Assembly (NCBI RefSeq): GCF_039534915.1
Contig: NZ_BAAAWE010000001.1
Coordinates: 806,001-870,000 of the forward strand
Length of the DNA stretch: 64,000 nucleotides
Reading direction: 5' to 3'
From: Streptomyces roseofulvus
GTDB taxonomy: Bacteria > Actinomycetota > Actinomycetes > Streptomycetales > Streptomycetaceae
The notes under the pieces were generated by a model that ran no database searches, was not told where the DNA came from, and saw only the letters and a program-made list of their open reading frames with translations. The position numbers and the translations under genes are program-made. Below are positions 24,969 to 32,221 of the stretch, in pieces; within the stretch, counting starts at the first letter, position 1, and each line of letters begins with the position of its first letter.

Positions 24969-25471
24969 TCGAGCTCCTCCTGACAGCGCTCCAGCCAGTC
25001 GAGGTCGGCCTGGAGGTGCAGCATCGCGCCCTCGATGAGGAGCTGGGCGATCTTGTTGTCCCGGTCCTCGCCGGCGGCGAGCCGGGAGAGGCTGCGCATG
25101 GTGTTGAGGTGCTGCCGCCGCTGCCGGTTGATCAGGGCGATGGGGTCGGCGAGTCCGGAGAGGGGGGCGAGGGCGAGTTTCATGAAGAATCCGTCGCGCA
25201 CCCGGGGTTCGTCGGTGGTGTCCTCGAACCACGCGGCGACGGCCTCCCGTCCGGCGTCGGTCAGGCGGTAGATCCGCTTGTTCGGGCGGCCCGTCTGCTC
25301 GACGTCCTCGCCCTCGATGAGTCCGCTCTTCTCCAGTCGGCCGAGGGTCACGTAGACCTGGCCGACGTTGGGCTGAGGGTAGGCGGAGCCGAGGAGTTGT
25401 TCAAGACCCTGCTTGAGCTCGTAGCCGTGGGCGGGGCCCCGGGTGAGCAGTGCCAGCAGCTGCTGCCGCAC
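24965..25471 (-). CDS. PadR-family transcriptional regulator
   Basis: Winged-helix repressor of 168 residues. The N-terminal domain reads LLALLTRGPAHGYELKQGLEQLL, followed by QPNVGQVYVTLGRLEKSGLIEGE and the wing TGRPNKRIYRLTDAGREAV, as in PadR/Vinculin-type regulators. The C-terminal helices (INRQRRQHLNTMRSLSRL) mediate dimerisation and ligand sensing. It is the first gene of the operon with the ABC ATPase and permease; PadR proteins commonly repress such export systems until a toxic ligand binds. The start is a GTG at 25471. It is divergent from a sugar-binding lipoprotein gene. Confidence 0.93.
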   Translation of the reverse strand: MRQQLLALLTRGPAHGYELKQGLEQLLGSAYPQPNVGQVYVTLGRLEKSGLIEGEDVEQTGRPNKRIYRLTDAGREAVAAWFEDTTDEPRVRDGFFMKLALAPLSGLADPIALINRQRRQHLNTMRSLSRLAAGEDRDNKIAQLLIEGAMLHLQADLDWLERCQEELE

Positions 25472-25635
25472 GCGCTCCCCCTTCTGTGTCGTGCGCCGTT
25501 CCCGGCCCGGTGGTGGTGGCCCGGGGCCGGTGGACCGGCGGTCGCCGGGTCCGCCGGACCAGTATCACCGATGCGGCGCGCCGTGGGTCTGCCACGATGG
25601 ACCGTCGCGTGCGGCACCACGTCCGGGAGGAACGC

Positions 25636-26913
25636 ATGGGGTGGGTACGGTCCGTGGCGAGGGGCGTGCTGGCGGTGGCGGTGCTGCTGGCGGGGTGTGC
25701 CGGAGGCGCGCCGCCGTCCGGGGCGGGGCCGTCCGGGGGGCGGGGCGCGCTGACGTTCGTGACGGCGGGCGATCTCACGGACTATCTGGGTCCGTTGGTG
25801 GCGGAGTGGAACGCGCGGCGGCCGGCGGAGCGGGTGACGCTGGTGGAGCTGCCGGACTCCGCGGACGAGACGCGGGCGCAGATGCTGAGTGAACTCCGCT
25901 CGGGCAGCAGCCGGTTCGACGTGCTGAACATCGATGTGGCGTGGACGTCGGAGTTCGCGGCGGCGGGGCTGGTCGCGCCGCTGGAGCGGGAGCGTTTCGA
26001 CCTGGCGGCGTTCCTGCCTCCGGTGGTGGAGACGGCGACGTTCCGGGGGCGGCTGTACGCGGTGCCGTACGTGACCAACGCCGGGTTGCTGTACTACCGC
26101 AAGGACGTGCTGGACGCGGCGGGCGAGCGGCCGCCGCGGACGTGGGCGGAGCTGGCGCGGCTGGCGCGGACGCTGGCGCCGCGGCACGGACTCGGCGGCT
26201 ACGCGGGCCAGTTCCTGCCGTACGAGGGGCTGACGGTGAACGTGACGGAGGCGATCCAGTCGGCGGGCGGGACGGTGCTGCGGGAGGAGGGCGCGCGGGT
26301 CGGGGTGGACTCGGACGCGGCGCGGGCGGCGCTGACCTTCCTGGCCGACGGGGTGCGGGAGGGGTGGATCCCGCGGGAGGCGCTGCGGTTCACGGAGGAG
26401 GAGTCCAGGTCGGCGTTCGAGGAGGGGCGGCTGCTGTTCCTGCGGAACTGGCCGTATGTGTACGCGGACGCGGGGCGGCCGGGCTCGAAGGTGGCGGGGC
26501 GGTTCGAGGCGGCGCCGCTGCCGGGGCCGTACGGGCCGGGGACGAGCGTGCTCGGCGGCTCGAACCTGGCGGTGTCGGCCCGGTCGCGCCATCCGGCGAC
26601 GGCCGCCGACTTCCTCGCGTATCTGACGAGCGAGCGGGTGCAGCGGCAGGTGCTGACGCGCGGGTCGCTGCCGCCGGTGCGGGCCTCGCTGTACACGGAT
26701 CCTGAGCTGGTGGCGGCCCACCCGTATCTGCCGATCCTGCGGGAGAGCGTGCTGGCGGCGGTGCCGCGGCCGAAGAGCGCGCGGTACGACCAGGTGAGCC
26801 TGGCGGTGCAGGCGGTCGCGCAGGACGTGCTGGCGCTGCGGACCTCGCCGGAGGAGGGGGTGCGGCGGCTGACACGGGAGCTGGCCGCGATCCCTCCCCT
26901 GCCTGCACGTTAG
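25636..26913 (+). CDS. Extracellular sugar-binding lipoprotein (ABC solute-binding, family 1)
   Basis: Lipid-anchored solute receptor of 425 residues. The lipobox LAVAVLLAGC ends at about Cys20. The mature protein has the type-II binding-protein fold: LTFVTAGDLTDYLGPLVAEWNARRP, VLNIDVAWTSEFAAAGLVAPL, LYAVPYVTNAGLLYYRKDVL, RLLFLRNWPYVYADAG and GGSNLAVSARSRHP. These features match trehalose/maltose- or oligosaccharide-binding proteins. The ATG at 25636 follows GGGAGGA. It has no adjacent permease of its own; the next gene is a second binding protein with a separate promoter, so this may be an alternate receptor or an orphan. Confidence 0.88.
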   Translation: MGWVRSVARGVLAVAVLLAGCAGGAPPSGAGPSGGRGALTFVTAGDLTDYLGPLVAEWNARRPAERVTLVELPDSADETRAQMLSELRSGSSRFDVLNIDVAWTSEFAAAGLVAPLERERFDLAAFLPPVVETATFRGRLYAVPYVTNAGLLYYRKDVLDAAGERPPRTWAELARLARTLAPRHGLGGYAGQFLPYEGLTVNVTEAIQSAGGTVLREEGARVGVDSDAARAALTFLADGVREGWIPREALRFTEEESRSAFEEGRLLFLRNWPYVYADAGRPGSKVAGRFEAAPLPGPYGPGTSVLGGSNLAVSARSRHPATAADFLAYLTSERVQRQVLTRGSLPPVRASLYTDPELVAAHPYLPILRESVLAAVPRPKSARYDQVSLAVQAVAQDVLALRTSPEEGVRRLTRELAAIPPLPAR

Positions 26914-26964
26914 GTAGTGGTCGCCTCAAGTCTCCTTCGTTACTGGGCTGTTGGCCCCTGCCCG

Positions 26965-27004
26965 TTGACATGGTTTCGTCATAGGTACTTAACATGAAAG
27001 TACC
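26965..27004 (+). promoter_or_regulatory. Promoter with inverted-repeat operator before the second solute-binding gene
   Basis: A perfect consensus -35 TTGACA (26965-26970) is followed at about 19 bp by TAACAT (26990-26995). The inverted repeat GGTACTT (26984-26990) and AAGTACC (26998-27004), separated by 7 bp, overlaps the -10 and presumed transcription start. It is a good candidate repressor site, 20 bp upstream of the ATG. It differs from the GAGAGCGCTCTC operators elsewhere in the window. Confidence 0.55.
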
Positions 27005-27024
27005 GAAGCGAAGGAAGGACGACC

Positions 27025-28356
27025 ATGCGACGACCCTCCCTCACCACCCTCCGCGCCGCCGGCGCGCTCTCCGCCACCCTCGCCCTCGCGCTCACCGCCA
27101 CCGCCTGCGGCAGCACCGACGACAGCGCGTCCGGCGGCGAACTCAGCGGCACGACCGTCACGGTCGCCGGCGTCTGGACCGGCAGCGAACAGAAGAACTT
27201 CAAGAAGGTCCTCGACGCGTTCGGCGCGAAGACCGGCGCCAAGACCGTCTTCGTCCCCTCCGGCGACAACGTCTCCACCTTCGTCGGCAGCAAGATCGAG
27301 GGCGGCAACGCCCCCGACGTCGTCCTCGTCCCCCAGGTCGGCGTCCTCCAGCAGTTCGCCGAGGCCGGCTGGCTCAAGCCGCTGTCGGAGAAGGCCGCAT
27401 CGACCGCCGCGGGCAACCTCGCACCGGTCTGGAAGAACTACGGCACGGTCGACGGCACCTTCTACGGCCTCTACTTCAAGGCCGCCCACAAGTCGACCGT
27501 CTGGTACGCCCCCGACGCGCTGGAACAGGCCGGGGTGACCGAGCCGAAGAGCTGGGAGGAACTCCTCGCGGCCGGCCGGACGCTCGCCGACTCCGGCAGG
27601 CCCGCCTTCGCCGTCGCCGGCGAGGACGGCTGGACCCTCACCGACTGGTTCGAGAACGTCTACCTCTCGCAGGCCGGACCGGAGAAGTACGACCGGCTGG
27701 CCCGCCACGAGCTGAAGTGGACCGACCCCAGCGTCGTCACCGCCCTCACCACCCTCGCCGAGGTCTTCAAGGACGAGCGGCTGGTCGCGGGTGGCGCGGC
27801 CGAGGCGCTCCGCACCGACTTCCCCGGCTCCGTGGAGAAGGTCTTCGGCCCCGAGCCCAAGGCCGCCCTGGTCTACGAGGGCGACTTCGTCGGGGGCGTC
27901 GCCAAGGACGAGTTCGGCCGGAAGCCCGGCGAGGACGCGAAGTTCTTCCCCTTCCCGCCGGTCGGCTCCGGCAAGGCGCCCGTCGTCAGCGGCGGCGACG
28001 CCGCCGTCGTCCTCAAGGACGCGAAGAACGCCGACGCCGGCATGCGCTTCCTGGAGTACCTGGCCACCCCGGAGGCGGCCGCCGTGTGGGCCGGCGCCGG
28101 CGGCTTCCTCTCCCCCAACAAGGACGTGAAGCCGGAGGCGTACGCCGACGACACCGCCCGCGCCACCGCCGCCTCGCTCGTCGCCGCCGGGGACGACGTC
28201 CGCTTCGACATGTCCGACCAGGCACCCGCCGCCTTCGGCGGCACCAAGGGCGCCGGCGAGTGGAAGCTGCTCCAGGACTTCCTGCGCGACCCGTCGGACC
28301 CGGCGCGGACCGCGGCCGCCCTGGAGGCCGCCGCCGCCAAGGCGTACGGGAACTGA
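27025..28356 (+). CDS. Sugar ABC transporter substrate-binding lipoprotein
   Basis: Receptor of 443 residues for an importer encoded downstream. The signal peptide and lipobox LALTATAC place the lipid-modified Cys near residue 28. The mature protein has the family 1 fold: GTTVTVAGVWTGSEQKNFKKVLDAFGAKTG, GNAPDVVLVPQVGVLQQFAEAGWLKPL, GLYFKAAHKSTVWYAPDAL, GDFVGGVAK and PVVSGGDAAVVLKDAKNADAGMRFLEYL, resembling alpha-glucoside/AglE-type receptors. The ATG follows AAGGAAGGAC. It is the first gene of an operon with two permeases, 12 bp before the next gene. Low G+C-flank motifs and an operator suggest tight repression. Confidence 0.92.
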   Translation: MRRPSLTTLRAAGALSATLALALTATACGSTDDSASGGELSGTTVTVAGVWTGSEQKNFKKVLDAFGAKTGAKTVFVPSGDNVSTFVGSKIEGGNAPDVVLVPQVGVLQQFAEAGWLKPLSEKAASTAAGNLAPVWKNYGTVDGTFYGLYFKAAHKSTVWYAPDALEQAGVTEPKSWEELLAAGRTLADSGRPAFAVAGEDGWTLTDWFENVYLSQAGPEKYDRLARHELKWTDPSVVTALTTLAEVFKDERLVAGGAAEALRTDFPGSVEKVFGPEPKAALVYEGDFVGGVAKDEFGRKPGEDAKFFPFPPVGSGKAPVVSGGDAAVVLKDAKNADAGMRFLEYLATPEAAAVWAGAGGFLSPNKDVKPEAYADDTARATAASLVAAGDDVRFDMSDQAPAAFGGTKGAGEWKLLQDFLRDPSDPARTAAALEAAAAKAYGN

Positions 28357-28368
28357 GGCCGGACCGCC

Positions 28369-29736
28369 ATGGATCGGCAGCCCGTCATGGACCGGCGCTC
28401 CCCCACCCTCCGGCCGCCGAAGGCGCGCGCCGCGGGCGATCCGCGGCGCCGCGCCCGGCGCGGCAGGCGACTCCTCGGCGCCGCGTTCGCCCTCCCCGCG
28501 CTCCTGCTCCTGGGCGCGCTCGTCGCGTACCCGGTCGTCTTCTCCGTCGTCCGCAGCCTGTTCGACGCGAGCGGCGACCGGTTCGTCGGCGCGGACAACT
28601 ACCTGGAGATGGTCCGCGACCCGGCCACCCTCAAGGCCCTCCGCAACAGCGCGGTCTGGGTGGTGGTCGCCCCCGTCCTGCTCACCGGGCTCGGGCTCGT
28701 GCTGGCCGTGCTCACCGAGCGGGTCCGCTGGGCGACCGCGTTCAAGCTCGTCCTGTTCCTGCCGATGGCCGTGTCGTTCCTCGCCGCGGGCATCGTCTTC
28801 CGGCTGGCGTACGAGCAGGATCCCGACCGGGGGGTGCTCAACGCGGTGGTGGTCGGCGTCCACGACGCCTTCGACGAGCCGGCCCCGTACCCGACCGCCC
28901 GCGCCCGGGACGGCCGGGGCCTGTCCGGCGGTCCGGCCGACGGGTACACGACCGGCGAGCTCCGGCCAGGCTCCGTCGCCGTGCTGCCCTTCGTGGGCGT
29001 CGCCCCCGGGGCCGTACCGGCGGACGCGGGGCCGGCGCGGGCCCCGGAACCGGCGCCCGGCACGCTGTCCGGGACCGTGTACCTGGACTTCACGCCCGGC
29101 GCGGGCGGCCGGCCGGGCGCCGTCGACGGGACGGAGAAGGGACTGCCCGGCATGACCGTCGAGGCGGTCCGCGACGGGACGGCGGTGGCGTCCGCGCGCA
29201 CCGCCGCCGACGGCACCTTCCGCCTCGACGGGCTCGGCGACGGCACGTACCGGCTGCGGGTGCCGGCCGCCAACTTCGCCGCCGGGTACGGCGGCGTCGA
29301 CTGGCTCGGCCCGACGCTCGTCACCCCGGCGATCATCGGCGCCTACCTGTGGGTGTGGACCGGCTTCTCCATGGTGCTGATCGGCGCGGGGCTCGCCGCC
29401 CTGCCCCGCGACGTCATGGAGGCGGCCCGGGTGGACGGCGCGAACGAGCGGCAGATCTTCCGCCGGATCACCGTGCCGCTGCTCGCCCCCGTCCTCACGG
29501 TCGTCCTCGTCACGCTGGTCATCAACGTGATGAAGGTCTTCGACCTCGTCTACGTCATCGCGCCGGGGCCGGTGCAGGAGGAGGCGAACGTGCTGGCCAC
29601 CCGCATGTGGCTGGTCTCCTTCGGCGGCGGCAACGACCAGGGGCTCGGCGCCGCCCTCAGCGTGCTGCTGCTCCTGCTCGTCGTCCCGGCGATGGTCTTC
29701 AACATCCGGCGCTTCCGGAAGGGCGGCGGCTCATGA
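28369..29736 (+). CDS. Sugar ABC permease with inserted Cna-B-like extracytoplasmic domain
   Basis: MalF-type inner membrane subunit of 455 residues, about 150 longer than usual. Helices occur near residues 35-62, 95-116, 125-147, 318-345 and onward, with the cytoplasmic EAA loop [20 protein letters not shown]. Between the third and fourth helices lies an insertion (about 165-315) that should face outward. Its second half (231-303; GTLSGTVYLD, GLPGMTVEAV, TAADGTFRLDGLGDGTYRLRVP) is a carboxypeptidase-regulatory/Cna-B/SdrD-like beta-sandwich. The inserted module may contact the binding protein, cell wall or substrate. The ATG at 28369 follows GAGG; the stop overlaps the next gene by four bases. 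Confidence 0.9.
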   Translation: MDRQPVMDRRSPTLRPPKARAAGDPRRRARRGRRLLGAAFALPALLLLGALVAYPVVFSVVRSLFDASGDRFVGADNYLEMVRDPATLKALRNSAVWVVVAPVLLTGLGLVLAVLTERVRWATAFKLVLFLPMAVSFLAAGIVFRLAYEQDPDRGVLNAVVVGVHDAFDEPAPYPTARARDGRGLSGGPADGYTTGELRPGSVAVLPFVGVAPGAVPADAGPARAPEPAPGTLSGTVYLDFTPGAGGRPGAVDGTEKGLPGMTVEAVRDGTAVASARTAADGTFRLDGLGDGTYRLRVPAANFAAGYGGVDWLGPTLVTPAIIGAYLWVWTGFSMVLIGAGLAALPRDVMEAARVDGANERQIFRRITVPLLAPVLTVVLVTLVINVMKVFDLVYVIAPGPVQEEANVLATRMWLVSFGGGNDQGLGAALSVLLLLLVVPAMVFNIRRFRKGGGS

Positions 29737-30581
29737 ACGGTCCCACGCGCGTCACCCGGTGGCTCGGGAGCGCGGCGGTGCAGTCGCTGCTCGTCCTGGT
29801 CGCCCTGGTCTGGATCACCCCGCTGGCGGGGCTGCTGCTCTCCTCGCTCCGCTCCGAGCGGGACAACGCGTCGGACGGCTGGTGGACGTCACTCGTCGAA
29901 CCGTCGCAGCTCTCCTTCGACAACTACCGTGCGCTACTGGAGGATTCGGGGCTCGTCCAGGCGTTCTGGAACACCGTCCTGATCGCGGTCCCCACCACCG
30001 TCCTCGTCGTGGGGATCGCCGCGCTCGCCGGATACGCCTTCGCCTGGCTGGAGTTCCCCGGCCGGGACGGGCTCTTCCTGGTGGTGGTCGGCCTGTTGGT
30101 GGTGCCGGTGCAGATCGGACTGCTGCCGGTCGCGAAACTCTTCGGCGCCGTCGGCCTGTTCGGGACCGTGGCCGGGGTGGTGCTCTTCCACGTGGCGTAC
30201 GGTCTGCCGTTCGGGGTCTTCCTGCTGCGGAACTTCTTCGCGGAGATCCCGCGCGAGATGCTGGAGGCGGCCCGGCTCGACGGCGGCGGCGAGTGGCGGA
30301 TCTTCCGGCGTCTGGTGCTGCCGCTGGGGCGGCCGGCGCTCGCGAGCCTGACGATCTTCCAGTTCCTGTGGGTCTGGAACGACATGCTGGTGGCGCTGCT
30401 CTTCGCCGACGGCGAGTCCCAGCCGCTGACCGTGGCGCTCCAGTCGCAGATGCGGCAGTTCGGCTCCAACGTCGGGGTCCTCGCGCCGGGGGCGTTCCTG
30501 TCCCTGGTGGTCCCGCTGGTGGTCTTCTTCGCCTTCCAGCGGCACTTCGTCCAGGGGGTGATGGCCGGGTCGGTCAAGTGA
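29733..30581 (+). CDS. Sugar ABC transporter permease (MalG type)
   Basis: Second membrane subunit of 282 residues with six predicted helices. The EAA loop reads EAARLDGGGEWRIFRRLVLPLGRP, the site of contact with the ATPase. VWNDMLVALLFADGESQPLTVALQSQ and the C-terminal HFVQGVMAGSVK are typical of the MalG/AraQ group. The ATG overlaps the upstream permease stop as ATGA, so the two are translationally coupled. No ATPase gene follows; Streptomyces sugar importers commonly share MsiK, encoded elsewhere. No sugar-processing enzyme lies beside it, so the substrate is open. Confidence 0.95.
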   Translation: MNGPTRVTRWLGSAAVQSLLVLVALVWITPLAGLLLSSLRSERDNASDGWWTSLVEPSQLSFDNYRALLEDSGLVQAFWNTVLIAVPTTVLVVGIAALAGYAFAWLEFPGRDGLFLVVVGLLVVPVQIGLLPVAKLFGAVGLFGTVAGVVLFHVAYGLPFGVFLLRNFFAEIPREMLEAARLDGGGEWRIFRRLVLPLGRPALASLTIFQFLWVWNDMLVALLFADGESQPLTVALQSQMRQFGSNVGVLAPGAFLSLVVPLVVFFAFQRHFVQGVMAGSVK

Positions 30582-30655
30582 CCGGGGCGGTGCCGTCCCA
30601 GGAGCCACCCGAACGGCTGACGCCGGAATCACAGCGGAGCGGACGTGGCGGAAAG

Positions 30656-30661
30656 TATGAT
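30656..30661 (+). promoter_or_regulatory. -10-like TATGAT giving a leaderless DUF4916 mRNA
   Basis: TATGAT, close to the consensus TATAAT, ends 6 nt before the ATG at 30668, so transcription should begin at the start codon. There is no ribosome binding site. Confidence 0.55.
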
Positions 30662-30667
30662 CAGGCG

Positions 30668-31204
30668 ATGTCTGACATGACTGAGACCACGCCCGGCTGG
30701 ATGAGCTCGGACGAGCTGGACACGGCTCGCGCCCGGATGCCGATCCTGTACGTCGACGCGGTTCCCGTACGGGTGGACGACAGCGGCGAAGTCACGAGCA
30801 TCGGACTGCTGCTCCGCATCGGCGCCGACGGAACCATCAACCGCACCCTCGTCTCCGGACGCGTGATGCACCACGAGCGCGTCCGGGACGCCCTGTTGCG
30901 GCACCTGGAGAAGGACCTGGGTCCCGTCGCCCTCCCGCGGGTGCCGGCCTCGCTCCAGCCCTTCACGGTGGCGGAGTACTTCCCGACCGCGGGGATCACC
31001 CCGTTCCACGACCCCCGCCAGCACGCGGTGTCGCTCGCCTACATCGTGCCCGTGAGCGGCGACTGCCGCCCCCGCCAGGACGCCCTCGACCTCGTCTGGT
31101 TCACCCCCCGGGAGGCCGCCTCCCCCGCCGTCCAGAGCGAGATGCCCGGCGGCCACGGCGTCCTGCTGAAGCAGGCGCTGGCCCATGTGGGGGTCACCTT
31201 CTGA
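30668..31204 (+). CDS. NUDIX-like DUF4916 protein
   Basis: Soluble protein of 178 residues with a NUDIX-like fold. The segments PILYVDAVPVRVDDSGEVTSIGLLLRIGADGTINRTLVSGRV, HHERVRDALLRHLEKDLGPVALPRV, TPFHDPRQHAVSLAYIVPVSGDC and LDLVWFTPREA match the actinobacterial DUF4916 group. The classical Nudix box GX5EX7REUXEEXGU is not preserved, so hydrolase activity is uncertain. It begins leaderlessly from TATGAT. It converges with the carboxypeptidase gene, with a hairpin between them. Confidence 0.83.
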   Translation: MSDMTETTPGWMSSDELDTARARMPILYVDAVPVRVDDSGEVTSIGLLLRIGADGTINRTLVSGRVMHHERVRDALLRHLEKDLGPVALPRVPASLQPFTVAEYFPTAGITPFHDPRQHAVSLAYIVPVSGDCRPRQDALDLVWFTPREAASPAVQSEMPGGHGVLLKQALAHVGVTF

Positions 31205-31215
31205 GGTCTCCGTGA

Positions 31216-31252
31216 CCGGTCCGGCCGCGCCGCTCGCGCGCGGACGGACCGG
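31216..31252. terminator. Hairpin between convergent DUF4916 and carboxypeptidase genes
   Basis: CCGGTCCG (31216-31223) pairs with CGGACCGG (31245-31252), with a GC-rich inner stem in the loop. The position between two convergent stops supports a bidirectional terminator. There is no T-tract. Confidence 0.5.
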
Positions 31253-31266
31253 GCACGGGCGCGGGC

Positions 31267-32040
31267 TCAGATGCCGCAGGAGGAGGCGGACCAGTAGCGG
31301 CTGGACCGGTGGTCCACGTGGGTGTGGTCGGAGTGGCCGGGGTAGCCCGGGCCGAGGATGCCGTTGAAGCCGTGGTAGCGCGCCTGCTGGGCCAGCCGGC
31401 ACAGCGAGTGCGGGCCGGAGCCGAGGTCGGCGGCGTCGCCGTAGAGGTGCCGGCTGTCCGAGGCGCCGCCGACGGCGGAGTTGCAGGCGGTGCTGCGGAA
31501 GCCGCTGGTCACCCGGATGGGCTCGTCACCGAGGGCGTGCCGGAGGGCCTCCAGCTTCCACATCGTGCGCAGGGCGTTGGACTTGGCCGTGGCGGCGCTG
31601 ACGGCGCCGCCCGCCCAGGTGGTGTTGCAGTCGTTCAGTTCGGCGTACGTGAAGTGGATCGGTGTGCAGTCGTCGTCCTGGAGGGCGTACAGCTTGCTGA
31701 AGGTCGCGGGTCCGGCGACCCCGTCGGCGGCCAGGCCGTACGCGGACTGGAAGCGCGACACGGCGGCCGCGGTGGCCGGGCCGTACGAGCCGTCGATCGC
31801 CAGGACGCCCCCGTAGCCCGGGTAGCCGGCGACCCGGATCTGGAGCTGGGTGACGTCGGCTCCGGTCGCGCCCTGGGAGAGGGTGCGCGACCAGGTGTAG
31901 CAGGCGTCGGCGCGGGCGGGACCCGCGCCGGCCACGACGCCGGTGAGGCCGGCGAGCAGCAGCACGAGGGCGAGCAGGAGTCGGGACACGGGGGACGCGA
32001 GGGGCACGGGCGGAACGGATGCGCGGGAGTGCGGGGACAT
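31267..32040 (-). CDS. Secreted zinc D-Ala-D-Ala carboxypeptidase (M15) with peptidoglycan-binding domain
   Basis: Exported wall hydrolase of 257 residues, similar in layout to the Streptomyces albus G carboxypeptidase. A signal peptide (LLLALVLLLAGLTGVVAGAGPARA) is followed by a peptidoglycan-binding module (TGADVTQLQIRVAGYPGYGGVLAIDGSYGPATAAAVSRFQSAYGLAADG) and the M15 domain. Catalytic and metal residues are SGFRS (substrate Arg), SRHLYGDAADL (His and Asp ligands) and SDHTHVDH (His ligand and general base region). Several Cys suggest disulfides. It cleaves D-Ala-D-Ala peptide termini in peptidoglycan. The ATG at 32040 follows GGAGG. Confidence 0.93.
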   Translation of the reverse strand: MSPHSRASVPPVPLASPVSRLLLALVLLLAGLTGVVAGAGPARADACYTWSRTLSQGATGADVTQLQIRVAGYPGYGGVLAIDGSYGPATAAAVSRFQSAYGLAADGVAGPATFSKLYALQDDDCTPIHFTYAELNDCNTTWAGGAVSAATAKSNALRTMWKLEALRHALGDEPIRVTSGFRSTACNSAVGGASDSRHLYGDAADLGSGPHSLCRLAQQARYHGFNGILGPGYPGHSDHTHVDHRSSRYWSASSCGI

Positions 32041-32221
32041 ACGGGCGGCCTCCACCTCGGCGGGTACGGAGAACAAGGACCGTGCGTGTCATGCATCTGT
32101 CAGGCAACGCCTGTCGGGAGGAAGCCTGGCGGGTCGGTCGACGCGCGTCAACCACACCGGACACCGCCGTACGGCGGCGCCGCGGCGGGCCGGGACGGGC
32201 CCGCGCCGCGATGATGAGAGC

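Noticed and set aside
21549..24983. A very long rightward open frame opposite the ABC permease and ATPase genes.
   Set aside because: Its product is low-complexity Gly/Glu/Asp/Arg-rich with no domain. The leftward frame encodes a clear FtsX permease and an ABC ATPase, so this is a GC-driven shadow.
26994..28368. An open frame upstream of and continuous with the second permease gene.
   Set aside because: It is Arg/Pro-rich and overlaps the genuine binding protein in another frame. Only its 3' part, from 29733, encodes a permease.
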